From Modicisalibacter radicis (GTDB lineage Bacteria > Pseudomonadota > Gammaproteobacteria > Pseudomonadales > Halomonadaceae), in assembly GCF_900961225.1 (NCBI RefSeq), contig NZ_CAAHFN010000070.1, positions 1-34,846 on the forward strand: DNA of 34,846 nt, given 5' to 3'. The position numbers were made by a program, and so were the translations under genes. The notes beneath the pieces were generated by a model. The model was not told where the DNA came from and searched no databases. It saw only the letters and a program-made list of their open reading frames with translations. This document shows, in pieces, positions 26,582 to 34,846 of the stretch; position 1 is the stretch's first letter; every line of letters begins with the position of its first letter.

Positions 26582-28017
26582 GTTCCGCAAGCACCGACGA
26601 TGCCTTCCTGGATGCGCTGCTGGGCGCCTGCGGCGACAGCGTGCTGCTGGGCGAGGCGATTCCCGAGTCCTGCCACAGCGACTGGACCGGCCATGGCGCC
26701 TGTCGACCGCTGGCCCTGGTGCGCCCGGCCAGCACGGCGGAAATCGCCCGGTTGCTGCGGCTGTGCAACGAGCATCGCCGCCCGGTGGTCCCCCAGGGGG
26801 GCATGACCGGCCTGGCCGGCGCGGCGGTACCCGGCGCCGACAGCGTCGCGCTGTCGCTGGCCCGGTTCACCGGGGTGGAAGCCGTCGATCGCGCCGCCGC
26901 GACCCTGACGGTGCGCGCCGGCACGACACTGCAGGCCGTGCAGGACGCCGCCGAAGAGGCCGGCTTTCGCTACCCGGTGGATTTCGGCGCCCGCGGCACC
27001 TGCCAGATCGGCGGCACCCTTGCCACCAACGCCGGCGGGCATGCGGTGATCCGTCACGGCATGACCCGCGACCGGGTGCTCGGCCTGGAGGTGGTGCTGG
27101 CCGACGGCCGGGTGCTCGAGATGATGAACGGCATGATCAAGAACAATACCGGCTACGACCTCAAGCAGTGCTTCATCGGGGCCGAGGGTACACTGGGCGT
27201 CATCACCCGCGCCGTGCTGCGCCTGGCGCCGCCCCAGGGCGAGACCCACACGCTGCTGTGCGCGCTGCGCGACTATCCGGCGGCGGTCTCGCTGCTGCAT
27301 CGCCTGCGCGGCGCCGGACTGGCGCTGGAGGCGTTCGAGGTGATGTGGCAGGACTTCTATGCCATGAGCTGCGACTGGCGGGGCGGCCGGCCGCCGTTGC
27401 CATCGAGCCATCCGCTCTACGTGCTGTGCGAGGCCGAAGGCGATGCGAGCCGCCTGGAGGCGGCCCTGGAAGCCGCGCTGGAAGCGGGAGAGGTCGAGGA
27501 CGCCGTGCTGGCGAGCGGTACCGCCCAGGCCCGCGAGCTCTGGACGATCCGCGAGGCGACCGCCGAGTTTCCGGTCAAGCTGGCGCCGATCAACTTTGAC
27601 ATCAGCCTGCCGATCGCCGACATCGGCGCCTTCGTCGAGGCCGCCGGCACGGTACTGCGGCAGCACTGGCCGGGCGCGCGCATCGTCAACTTCGGGCATA
27701 TCGGCGACAGCAACCTGCATCTGACGGTGGACGGCCGCTCGCTGGCCGAGGACACCCCGGCGGCCCGCCATGCCATCGAGGCCACGGTCTACCGGCTGGT
27801 CGGCAAGTACCGTGGCTCGATCTCAGCCGAGCACGGCATCGGCCTGCTCAAGCGCGACTTCCTGCACCACAGCGTTCCCCCGGATGTCATCGACGCGATG
27901 CGCCTGCTCAAGCGCACCTTCGACCCCCACGGCATTCTCAATCCCGGCAAGCTGCTGCCGGCGAAGGAGGAAATCGACACTCCCGATGCGCACCAGCACG
28001 GTGCGTGCGGGCCCTAG
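26578..28017 (+). CDS. FAD-linked D-2-hydroxyacid dehydrogenase (GlcD/DLD family)
   Basis: A 479-residue FAD-linked oxidase. The FAD loop PQGGMTGLAGAAV is near residue 74. It also has GTCQIGGTLATNAGGHAVIRHG, GAEGTLGVITRAVLRL, the metal-site motif GHIGDSNLHLTV and the C-terminal SISAEHGIGLLK. Members oxidise D-2-hydroxy acids. The ATG overlaps the stop of the L-2-hydroxyacid dehydrogenase gene in an ATGA junction, so the two are made together and could handle both enantiomers of one hydroxy acid. The frame is open upstream through the previous gene, but that is a shadow. It is followed by a small GC-rich repeat (gccggg/cccggc, 28017-28030) that could weaken read-through. Confidence 0.9.
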   Translation: MSSASTDDAFLDALLGACGDSVLLGEAIPESCHSDWTGHGACRPLALVRPASTAEIARLLRLCNEHRRPVVPQGGMTGLAGAAVPGADSVALSLARFTGVEAVDRAAATLTVRAGTTLQAVQDAAEEAGFRYPVDFGARGTCQIGGTLATNAGGHAVIRHGMTRDRVLGLEVVLADGRVLEMMNGMIKNNTGYDLKQCFIGAEGTLGVITRAVLRLAPPQGETHTLLCALRDYPAAVSLLHRLRGAGLALEAFEVMWQDFYAMSCDWRGGRPPLPSSHPLYVLCEAEGDASRLEAALEAALEAGEVEDAVLASGTAQARELWTIREATAEFPVKLAPINFDISLPIADIGAFVEAAGTVLRQHWPGARIVNFGHIGDSNLHLTVDGRSLAEDTPAARHAIEATVYRLVGKYRGSISAEHGIGLLKRDFLHHSVPPDVIDAMRLLKRTFDPHGILNPGKLLPAKEEIDTPDAHQHGACGP

Positions 28018-28080
28018 CCGGGCCCCCGGCAACGCCGCCTGTAGCTGCGCAGGAGCGTCGGGTGGCGCGTAGCGACCGGA

Positions 28081-28092
28081 AAGTATATACAG
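28081..28092. promoter_or_regulatory. Hut operator 5 upstream of the ABC transporter operon
   Basis: AAGTATATACAG carries the same GTATATAC core as the other four sites. It lies 11 bp upstream of the proposed sigma-54 -24 element and about 107 bp upstream of the binding-protein start. It ties the transporter-aminotransferase operon to the hut regulon and is the natural target for the HutC-type regulator encoded at the end of that operon. Confidence 0.72.
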
Positions 28093-28102
28093 GGCTAGAC
28101 AT

Positions 28103-28118
28103 TGGCACGAACACTGCA
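28103..28118 (+). promoter_or_regulatory. Probable sigma-54 (-24/-12) promoter of the ABC transporter operon
   Basis: TGGCACGAACACTGCA matches the RpoN consensus: TGGCACG in the -24 half, GG and GC separated by exactly 10 nt, and CTGCA in place of TTGCA in the -12 half. The predicted transcription start is about 28129, some 70 nt ahead of the first gene. Sigma-54 control would fit nitrogen-responsive uptake (NtrC or CbrB type). No activator site was identified. Confidence 0.7.
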
Positions 28119-28199
28119 AGATGACAGGTGTCACCGAACCCCGGACAGCGACGCTGCCCGACTCGCCGGCCCCGCCGGCCCTCAGCCAAGGAGTCATAC

Positions 28200-29024
28200 A
28201 TGAACAACAACAATCGCATCCTCGCGCTCTGCCTCGGCCTGGCCGCCGGCGTCGCCTCGCTGACCGCCAGCGCCGACGCGCTGGACGACGTTCGCCAGAG
28301 CGGCGTGCTGGAAGTAGCCACGGAAATGCAGTTCGCGCCCTTCGACTTCCACGAGGATGGCGAACAGGCCGGACTCAACAAGGCCATCTTCGCCGAGGTG
28401 GGCAAGGAGCTGGGCGTCGAGATCGCGTTCATCGACCTGCCCTGGCCCAGCGTCCTCCCCGGCCTCGAGGCCGGCAACTTCGACGTCGTCGCCGGGCCGA
28501 TCATCGTCACCCGGGCGCGCAAGGAGCGCTATCACTTCCTGACCCCGATCGCCGAGTCGACCGTGGCGCTGCTCAAGCGCGCCGGCGACGACAGCATCCA
28601 GACCCCCGGGGACATCGCCGGCAAGACCGCCGGTGGCGGCCAGTCCTCCGCCCAGCTGGCGGCGCTCAAGACCTATGCCGAGACCCTCGCGGAACCGGTC
28701 GAGATCAAGGAGTTCGTCGACAACAACCAGGCCTACGCCGCGCTGGCCGCCGGACGCGTCGACGCCGTCGCCAACTCGCTGCCCAACATCGGCTACGTCG
28801 CCAGCCAGCGCTCGAACGTCTTCGAGGTCGTCCAGCCGCCCTTCGGCGAGCCGAGCTACTTCGCCTATCTGGGCCGTGACGACGAGCAGAGCCGCCCGCT
28901 GCTGGACGCCATCGACGAGGTGCTGTTGAAGATGAAGGACGACGGCCGCCTCACCGAGCTGCAGAAGAAGTGGCTGGGCCAGGCCATGGATACGCCGCGC
29001 GGCGATTTCGAACCCAACCTCTGA
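28200..29024 (+). CDS. Polar amino acid ABC transporter periplasmic binding protein (SBP family 3)
   Basis: A 274-residue protein with a signal peptide (MNNNNRILALCLGLAAGVASLTASADA) and the family-3 fold: LEVATEMQFAPFDFHEDGE, then LPWPSVLPGLEAGNFDVVAGPIIVTRARKERYHF and a C-terminal helix LTELQKKWLG. Homologues bind histidine, lysine/arginine/ornithine, glutamine or ectoine. The start at 28200 has AAGGAG upstream. It is first in a five-gene transport/transamination unit that ends with a HutC-type regulator. Histidine or an imidazole analogue is therefore the best-supported ligand, though inferred. Confidence 0.93.
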   Translation: MNNNNRILALCLGLAAGVASLTASADALDDVRQSGVLEVATEMQFAPFDFHEDGEQAGLNKAIFAEVGKELGVEIAFIDLPWPSVLPGLEAGNFDVVAGPIIVTRARKERYHFLTPIAESTVALLKRAGDDSIQTPGDIAGKTAGGGQSSAQLAALKTYAETLAEPVEIKEFVDNNQAYAALAAGRVDAVANSLPNIGYVASQRSNVFEVVQPPFGEPSYFAYLGRDDEQSRPLLDAIDEVLLKMKDDGRLTELQKKWLGQAMDTPRGDFEPNL

Positions 29025-29037
29025 TCTCTGAGTCCCC

Positions 29038-29694
29038 ATGCTCGAATGGTCCCAAATCATCCAGAGCCTGCCGCTGCTGCTGGCGGGCCTCTGGTCGACA
29101 CTGCAGATGTCCGCCGTGGGCCTGGCGATCGGCTTCGTGATCGCCGTCGGCGTGTGCGGGCTGCGGCTCTCGCCGCGTGCCGTACTGCGGCGCCTGGGCG
29201 GTGCCTACATCACGATCTTTCGCGGCGTGCCGCTGCTGATCCAGTTGCTGTTCCTGTATAACGTGCTGCCGCGCCTGGGGCTGGGCGTGACGCCGGTGGT
29301 GGCGGCCATCGCCGGGCTGTCGCTGTGCTGCGGTGCCTATATCGCGGAGATCCTGCGTGGCGGCTTCCTGACCCTGCCCAGGGGCCAGGCCGAATCCGCA
29401 CTGATGCTCGGCCTGTCGCATCGCGCGCTGCTGCTGCGCATCCAGATTCCCCAGGTGGTGCGGCTGACCTCGCCGGCGCTGGTCAACGAGGTGATCCTGC
29501 TGATCAAGGCCTCGTCGCTGATCTCGGTGGTGGGCATCTCCGAGCTCACCCGCACCGCACAGAACCTCGCCGCCAGCACCTTCCTGCAACTCGAGTTCTA
29601 CCTGGCCGCGGCGGCGCTGTACTGCGTGCTCAACGTCTCGCTGGCACTGCTGGGCAGCTGGCTGGAAATCCGCCTGCGGAGGGATCGCGCATGA
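29038..29694 (+). CDS. Polar amino acid ABC transporter permease 1 (HisQ/GlnP family)
   Basis: A 218-residue inner-membrane permease with about five transmembrane segments. Motifs are the N-terminal [18 protein letters not shown] typical of HisM/HisQ-type permeases and the cytoplasmic EAA loop [22 protein letters not shown], which contacts the ATPase. The gene starts 13 nt after the binding-protein stop, and its stop overlaps the next permease ATG (ATGA). It forms a heterodimeric channel with the following gene product. Confidence 0.93.
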   Translation: MLEWSQIIQSLPLLLAGLWSTLQMSAVGLAIGFVIAVGVCGLRLSPRAVLRRLGGAYITIFRGVPLLIQLLFLYNVLPRLGLGVTPVVAAIAGLSLCCGAYIAEILRGGFLTLPRGQAESALMLGLSHRALLLRIQIPQVVRLTSPALVNEVILLIKASSLISVVGISELTRTAQNLAASTFLQLEFYLAAAALYCVLNVSLALLGSWLEIRLRRDRA

Positions 29695-30385
29695 GATTCG
29701 ACCCGAGCGTACTCACCGACAACCTGGGCGCGATCGCCGATGGCTTCATGGTCACCCTGGGCACCTGGCTCGGCGGCGTGGCGCTGGGCCTGACGCTGGG
29801 CCTGGTGGTGGCGGTGCTGCAGCTGTTCGGCCCGCGCTGGCTGCGGATGATCCTGCGCGTGTATATCGAGATCATTCGCAGCACGCCGTTTCTGATCCAG
29901 CTGTTCCTGCTCTACTACGGCGGCCCCGCGCTGGGCATCACGCTGGATGCCATTCCGGCGGGAGTGATCGGCCTGGGCGTGTACGGCAGCGTGTATTTCG
30001 CCGAGATCTTCCGCACCGGCTTCAACTCGATTCCCCCCGGCCAGCTGGAGGCCGCCGAGTGCCTGGGGCTTTCGCGGCTGCAGGTGATCCGGCGCATCCA
30101 GCTGCCGCAGATGCTGGTGCTGATCCTGCCGGCGCTGGTCAACATGGTCACCATCCTGTGCAAGGAAACCCCGGTGCTGTCGATCATCACCGTGCCCGAA
30201 CTGACGCTGGTGCTCAGCGGCATCGGCTCGCAGACCTTCGCCTTCGCCGAGGTGCTGCTGGCGCTGTGCCTGGGCTACCTGGCGCTGGTCGAGGCCACCT
30301 CGCGGGTCGGCCAGGCGCTGGAGCGTCGCGCCCAGCGCTACCTGGGGACCCACCCCGTCAAGCAGACCGTCCAGGAGGACATCGC

Positions 30386-30389
<4 letters not shown>
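29691..30389 (+). CDS. Polar amino acid ABC transporter permease 2 (HisM/GlnP family)
   Basis: A 232-residue permease paralogous to the preceding one. [22 protein letters not shown] and the EAA loop [22 protein letters not shown] are conserved. GGAGG lies upstream of the ATPase start, and the stop overlaps that gene's ATG by 4 bp, so the two permeases and the ATPase are translationally coupled. A two-permease system with a family-3 binding protein is the HisJQMP architecture. Confidence 0.93.
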
Positions 30390-31208
<819 letters not shown>

Positions 31209-31216
<8 letters not shown>

Positions 31217-32360
31217 CTCGCCGCCCGGCACGTATACCGTGCAGAGCCTGGCGCGTGCCGAAGTGCGCACGCTGGCACCCTATAACGCCGGCCTTTCCAA
31301 CGAAGCCGTGCGGCAACGGCACGGGGTCGAGCGGATCGCCCGGCTGGGCAGCAACGAGAATCCCATCGGCCCCGCGCCGGGGGTCATCGAGGCCGTCACC
31401 CGGGCCGCCCGCGACGGCGCACTCTATCCGGATGCCGATTGCAGCGCGCTGCGCCAGGCGCTGGCCGAGCGGCTCGGCGTCGCCACGCGGCGGCTGGTGT
31501 TCGGCAACGGCTCGGAAGACCTGCTGGCGATCCTGACCCGGGTCTTTCTCGATCACGGCGACGAGGTGGTGACCCTGCGCCCGGCGTTCGGCCTGCATAC
31601 ACTCTATGCCCATTCGATGGGCGCCGGCGTCACCGCCGTGCCGATCACCGAAGACGGGGCCATCGACCTCGAGGGCATGCTCGCCGCGATCACCCCGCGC
31701 ACCCGGCTGGTGATGTTCTCCTCGCCCTCCAACCCGGTCGGCGCCGCGCTCGACGCCGGCGAGATCGAACGCCTGGCGTCGGCGCTGCCCGCGCATGCGC
31801 TGCTGGTCTTCGACGAAGCGTACTACGAATACGCTTGCCTGCAGGACGATTACCCGGACAGCCTGGCGCTGCTCCAGGCCAGCCGCGCACCATGGATCGT
31901 GCTGCGCACGTTCTCCAAGGCCTACTCGCTGGCCGGCTTCCGGGTCGGCTACGGCATCGTCTCCGAGCCGGGCCTGGCCGAGCTGATCGACCGCCTGCGC
32001 ACGCCGTTCAACGTCAGCCGCCCGGCCCAGGCCGCGGCCCTGGCGGCACTCGCCGACCGCGACCACCTCGATCGCAGCCTGGCCAATGTCGCCGCCGAGC
32101 GGGCGAGGGTCGGCGATGCCCTGGCGAGGCTTGGCGTGGCACCCTACCCGTCGGCCGGGAACTTCCTGTTCGTGCCGCTGCCGACGCCCGCCGAGGCGGT
32201 CAGCGACGCCCTGCTGGCGCATGGGGTGATCATCAAGCCCTGGCGCGAGCCTGGCTTCACCCACTGCCTGCGTGTCACCATCGGCAGCCCGGCGGACAAC
32301 GACCGCTTTCTCGACGCGCTCGGCGCGGTATTCGCAGGAGCCCGACATGGCCTCGGTTAA
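31209..32360 (+). CDS. Class I/II PLP-dependent aminotransferase, histidinol-phosphate aminotransferase-like
   Basis: A 383-residue fold-type I aminotransferase resembling HisC. Motifs are the N-terminal [39 protein letters not shown] (Asn175), VFDEAYYEY (Asp202) and the PLP-lysine motif [17 protein letters not shown] (Lys237). Biosynthetic HisC works on histidinol phosphate. This copy lies outside any his biosynthesis cluster, between a polar amino acid transporter and a HutC regulator, with 8-bp and 14-bp gene overlaps. It is therefore more likely catabolic, for instance interconverting imidazolepyruvate and histidine. HisC-like enzymes are known to accept imidazole or aromatic side chains, so this is plausible but not proven. 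Confidence 0.9.
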
Positions 32361-33099
32361 GGACGATCGGCACGCCCCGCGCGCGCTCTATCAGCAGGCC
32401 AAGCGCTATGTCATGACCCGCATCGATTCGGGGCAATGGGCGCCGGGCGACATGATCCCCTCCGAGAACCAGCTGGTCAGCGAGCTGGGCATGTCGCGGA
32501 TGACCGTCAACCGGGCATTGCGCGAACTGACCCACGAAGGCTACCTGGAACGCACCAGCGGCGTCGGTACCTTCATTGCCGAGCGCAAGCCGCATTCCAA
32601 CCTGCTGCGGATCGCCAACATCGCCGACGAGATCGCCTCGCGCGGGCATCGCTACCACTGCGAAATACTCGAGCTGGGTCGTGTGGCGGCGCCGTTCGAC
32701 ATCGCCTCGGCGCTCGAGCTGCCCACCGGCAGCTCGGTCTATCACCTGCGCTGCGTGCACTACGAGGAAGCCCTCGCCGTGCAACTCGAGGACCGCTACG
32801 TGTCGCCGGCGATGGCCCCCGGCTTCATCGACCAGCAGTTCGGCGACACCCTGCAGCCCTCGCGCTATCTGCTCGACCATCTGCCCGTCGACGAGATGGA
32901 GCACATCGTCGATGCCCTGATGCCCACCGCCGAGGATATCCAGGCGCTGGCGATCGAGGCCAGCGAGCCCTGCCTGGCGCTGATGCGCCGCACCTGGAGT
33001 GCCGAACGGGCGGTCACCTACGTACGCTTTCTGCACCCCTCCTCGCGCTATCGGCTGGGCAGCCGCTTTGCGGTCGACGCGACCTATCGCGCCGGCTAG
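32347..33099 (+). CDS. GntR/HutC family transcriptional regulator (second HutC-type copy)
   Basis: A 250-residue regulator with a GntR winged helix (residues about 14-80; PSENQLVSELGMSRMTVNRAL then GYLERTSGVGTFIAE) and a UTRA/HutC effector domain (AVQLEDRYVSP, CLALMRRTWSAERAVTYVRFLHPSSRYRLGSRF). It resembles the hutC product at 21108-21821 throughout, including the QLEDRYV and RRTWS motifs, but is clearly diverged. It overlaps the aminotransferase gene by 14 bp, making it the terminal gene of the transporter operon whose promoter carries operator 5. It probably senses urocanate or a related imidazole acid. Confidence 0.92.
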   Translation: MASVKDDRHAPRALYQQAKRYVMTRIDSGQWAPGDMIPSENQLVSELGMSRMTVNRALRELTHEGYLERTSGVGTFIAERKPHSNLLRIANIADEIASRGHRYHCEILELGRVAAPFDIASALELPTGSSVYHLRCVHYEEALAVQLEDRYVSPAMAPGFIDQQFGDTLQPSRYLLDHLPVDEMEHIVDALMPTAEDIQALAIEASEPCLALMRRTWSAERAVTYVRFLHPSSRYRLGSRFAVDATYRAG

Positions 33100-33222
33100 C
33101 GCATCGGCAGCCGCCGGTCACTGCCCTCGTGGCGTCGCTGAATCACCGCGGCGCCTCGCCCTTCGCGACGAATGTTCTACGCTGCATAGGCACAGGCACA
33201 TGACGTGACAAGGAGAGCAACC

Positions 33223-33780
33223 ATGGCCGACCAACCGTTTCTGACCGACATCAAGACGATCCGCGAACGCGCCCGCCAGCATATCGAGCGCGGTGCCGTC
33301 ACCGAGGGCTATCAAGCCGATCGCGAGAACGTCATCGACCTTCTCAACGAGGCACTGGCCACCGAGATCGTCTGCTACCTGCGCTACAAGCGTCACTACT
33401 ACATGGCCGACGGACTCAGTGCGAGTATCGCCGCCGACGAATTCCTCGAACACGCCCAGCAGGAACAGCAGCATGCCGACTGGCTTGCCGCGCGCATCGT
33501 CCAGTTGGGCGGCGCGCCCAACTTTTCTCCGGAGGGCATCCTGACCCGCGCGCATGCCGAGTATGTCGAGGGCGACTCGCTCAAGGAGATGATCAAGGAA
33601 GACCTGATCGCCGAGCGCATCGCCATCGACAGCTACCGCGAGATCGCCAATTACCTGGGCGAGAACGACCCCACCTCGCGGCGTATCATGGAAGACATTC
33701 TCGCCCAGGAAGAGGAGCACGCCGACGACATGGCCGGGCTGCTCGAAGGGCTGGACAGGCTCCACCAAAGCAACGCTTGA
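33223..33780 (+). CDS. Ferritin-like di-iron protein (bacterioferritin/Dps-like)
   Basis: A 185-residue four-helix protein with a ferritin-type di-iron ligand pattern: Glu48 (ALATEIVCYLRYK), Glu81 with His84 (QEQQHADW), Glu131 (IAERIAIDSYREI) and the C-terminal EEEHAD cluster. It differs from classical Bfr and is longer at the N-terminus, resembling bacterioferritin-related stress ferritins. A role in iron storage or peroxide-linked iron oxidation in the cytoplasm is expected. The start at 33223 follows AAGGAGAG. It is a separate unit, 123 nt after the HutC-type gene, and stands before the peroxiredoxin gene. Confidence 0.88.
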   Translation: MADQPFLTDIKTIRERARQHIERGAVTEGYQADRENVIDLLNEALATEIVCYLRYKRHYYMADGLSASIAADEFLEHAQQEQQHADWLAARIVQLGGAPNFSPEGILTRAHAEYVEGDSLKEMIKEDLIAERIAIDSYREIANYLGENDPTSRRIMEDILAQEEEHADDMAGLLEGLDRLHQSNA

Positions 33781-33793
33781 ACGCGTTTGCGAC

Positions 33794-33823
33794 AGCGTGC
33801 CGGCCGGCGTTGGCCAGCACGCT
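33794..33823 (+). terminator. Possible terminator hairpin after the ferritin-like gene
   Basis: AGCGTGC (33794-33800) pairs with GCACGCT (33817-33823). The intervening 16 nt contain further GGCC/GGCC complementarity, so the whole can fold as one GC-rich hairpin 14 nt after the stop. There is no T-tract, so termination is only probable. Confidence 0.45.
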
Positions 33824-33868
33824 CACCGGCTGCGGACACGGGGTAAATAGCGCCCGGATATTTGCATA

Positions 33869-33895
33869 GCCCCAGGGGTTGTTTCCCCTTGGGGC
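33869..33895. other. Strong hairpin in the peroxiredoxin leader region
   Basis: GCCCCAGGGG (33869-33878) pairs with CCCCTTGGGGC (33885-33895) with one bulged T and a 6-nt loop. It lies 80 nt upstream of the peroxiredoxin start. It could be a second terminator for the ferritin transcript or a structured element in the peroxiredoxin leader. I found no clear -35/-10 pair or OxyR-type site around it. Confidence 0.5.
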
Positions 33896-33975
33896 CGACC
33901 CGATGTCATAGTAGGGAAACGCTTTTAGCAGCACAGCGAATAAGCCATCCACCGGTCATGTTCAAGGAGCAAGTC

Positions 33976-34614
33976 ATGGCACTGCATCTAGGCGATACCG
34001 CCCCTGATTTCACCCAGGACAGTACAGAAGGCCCGATCAAGTTCCACGAGTGGGCCGGTGACAGCTGGGTCATCCTGTTCTCGCACCCCAAGGACTTCAC
34101 CCCGGTCTGCACCACCGAGCTCGGCGAAGTCTCGCGCCTGAAGCCGGAGTTCGAGAAGCGCAACGCCAAGGCCATCGGCCTGTCGGTGGACCCGGTCGAG
34201 GATCACCGGAACTGGGCCGGCGACATCGAGGAAACCCAGGGTCACGGCCTGAACTTCCCGCTGCTCGCCGATGCCGACCGTACCGTCAGCGATCTCTACG
34301 ACATGATTCACCCCAACGCCAACGACACCCTGACGGTGCGTTCGGTGTTCATCATCGATCCCAACAAGAAGATCCGCCTGACCATCACCTACCCGGCCAG
34401 CACCGGGCGCAACTTCGCCGAGATCCTGCGGGTCATCGACAGCCTGCAGTTGACCGACGACCAGAAGGTCGCCACCCCGGTCAACTGGACCGATGGCGAC
34501 GACTGCATCATCGTGCCCTCGGTGAGCAACGAGCAGGCCAAGGAGCTGTTCCCTCAGGGCTGGGACGAGAAGAAGCCCTACCTGCGCATGGTCAAGCAGC
34601 CCAACAAGGCCTGA
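33976..34614 (+). CDS. 1-Cys peroxiredoxin (Prx6 subfamily)
   Basis: A 212-residue AhpC/TSA-fold peroxidase. The peroxidatic cysteine is Cys45 in HPKDFTPVCTTE, and the Prx6-type C-terminal domain includes RNFAEILRVIDSLQLTDDQKVATPVNW and DDCIIVPSVS. It reduces hydrogen peroxide and organic hydroperoxides. A cysteine in the C-terminal DDCIIVP segment is present, but its role as a resolving residue is uncertain. The start at 33976 has AAGGAG upstream. It is a single-gene unit ended by the terminator at 34662-34691. Confidence 0.95.
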   Translation: MALHLGDTAPDFTQDSTEGPIKFHEWAGDSWVILFSHPKDFTPVCTTELGEVSRLKPEFEKRNAKAIGLSVDPVEDHRNWAGDIEETQGHGLNFPLLADADRTVSDLYDMIHPNANDTLTVRSVFIIDPNKKIRLTITYPASTGRNFAEILRVIDSLQLTDDQKVATPVNWTDGDDCIIVPSVSNEQAKELFPQGWDEKKPYLRMVKQPNKA

Positions 34615-34661
34615 CCGCGAGACAGCATCAAAGCGCTATCAACAAAGCCGGGCTTCGCCCT

Positions 34662-34691
34662 AATGCCAGTCAGTTAACGCTGACTGGCATT
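34662..34691 (+). terminator. Intrinsic terminator after the peroxiredoxin gene
   Basis: A perfect 12-bp stem (aatgccagtcag, 34662-34673, with ctgactggcatt, 34680-34691) with a 6-nt loop ttaacg is followed by TCTCTTGGT. A smaller GGGC-TTC-GCCC hairpin precedes it at about 34650-34660. The remaining bases to 34846 hold no gene I can support; the final GGGGAGGA could be a ribosome-binding site for a gene starting beyond the window. Confidence 0.85.
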
Positions 34692-34846
34692 TCTCTTGGT
34701 CGGGTACTTCTGGGGTCGGCGCCTGACTGATCGGGGGTAAGATCGCTCGCGTCGCTCAGGCAAGACGAAGGCAGGCGCCATCTCCAGCATCGACTGGATC
34801 ACACCGGGCACACGCCCCGGCGAGACCCAGGGGAGGACTGTTAACT

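Noticed and set aside
34711..34846. A possible new gene beginning at the right edge
   Set aside because: GGGGAGGA near the end looks like a ribosome-binding site, but no start codon with a following frame is visible before the window ends.

Overview
The window looks like chromosome from a high-GC, halophilic gammaproteobacterium, most likely Halomonadaceae (Halomonas or a relative). This rests on the proteobacterial five-step histidine-utilisation (hut) pathway with HutF and HutG, an orphan ProX-type glycine betaine binding protein, and the overall protein style. No rRNA, tRNA, CRISPR array, insertion sequence or phage gene was seen.

Left region, about 1-9730, visibly lower in GC than the rest: a minus-strand catabolic operon faces a divergent IclR regulator. 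In transcription order it encodes an AhpD-like protein, a fumarase/adenylosuccinate-lyase superfamily lyase, a tripartite tricarboxylate transporter (TctC, TctB, TctA), a 3-mercaptopyruvate-type sulfurtransferase, an MmgE/PrpD protein and a GlcD-type FAD-linked 2-hydroxyacid dehydrogenase, followed by etfB at the window edge. The substrate is unknown, but the set suggests import and C-X bond cleavage of a carboxylate, possibly one containing sulfur. Just right of the IclR gene lies a decapitated C-terminal remnant of an AttH/CrtC-like lipocalin gene, which suggests that the block was inserted there.

Middle region, about 9990-14100: single genes for glyoxalase I, ProX (convergent, sharing an 18-bp-stem terminator), an NlpC/P60 lipoprotein, an NfsA-like nitroreductase and an Ldh2-family oxidoreductase.

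Hut region, about 14240-33100: four transcription units. (a) hutU-hutI-hutG on the minus strand, perhaps continuing into the Ldh2 gene. (b) hutF plus a YjiH-type transporter on the plus strand, divergent from (a). (c) A 2-oxoglutarate/Fe(II) oxygenase gene, hutD and hutC on the minus strand. (d) hutH plus an FMN-dependent L-2-hydroxyacid dehydrogenase and an FAD-linked D-2-hydroxyacid dehydrogenase on the plus strand, divergent from (c). A further plus-strand operon carries a polar amino acid ABC transporter, a HisC-like aminotransferase and a second HutC-type regulator. Five copies of a GTATATAC-centred palindrome sit in exactly the intergenic regions of these units, one beside a good sigma-54 -24/-12 promoter. 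The likely undescribed system is an extended hut regulon in which both enantiomers of imidazole-lactate are oxidised to imidazolepyruvate, transaminated to histidine and fed into HutH; this is inferred from gene content and operon structure.

Right end, about 33220-34690: a ferritin-like di-iron protein and a 1-Cys peroxiredoxin (oxidative-stress/iron functions), closed by an intrinsic terminator. The last roughly 150 bases contain no gene I can support.
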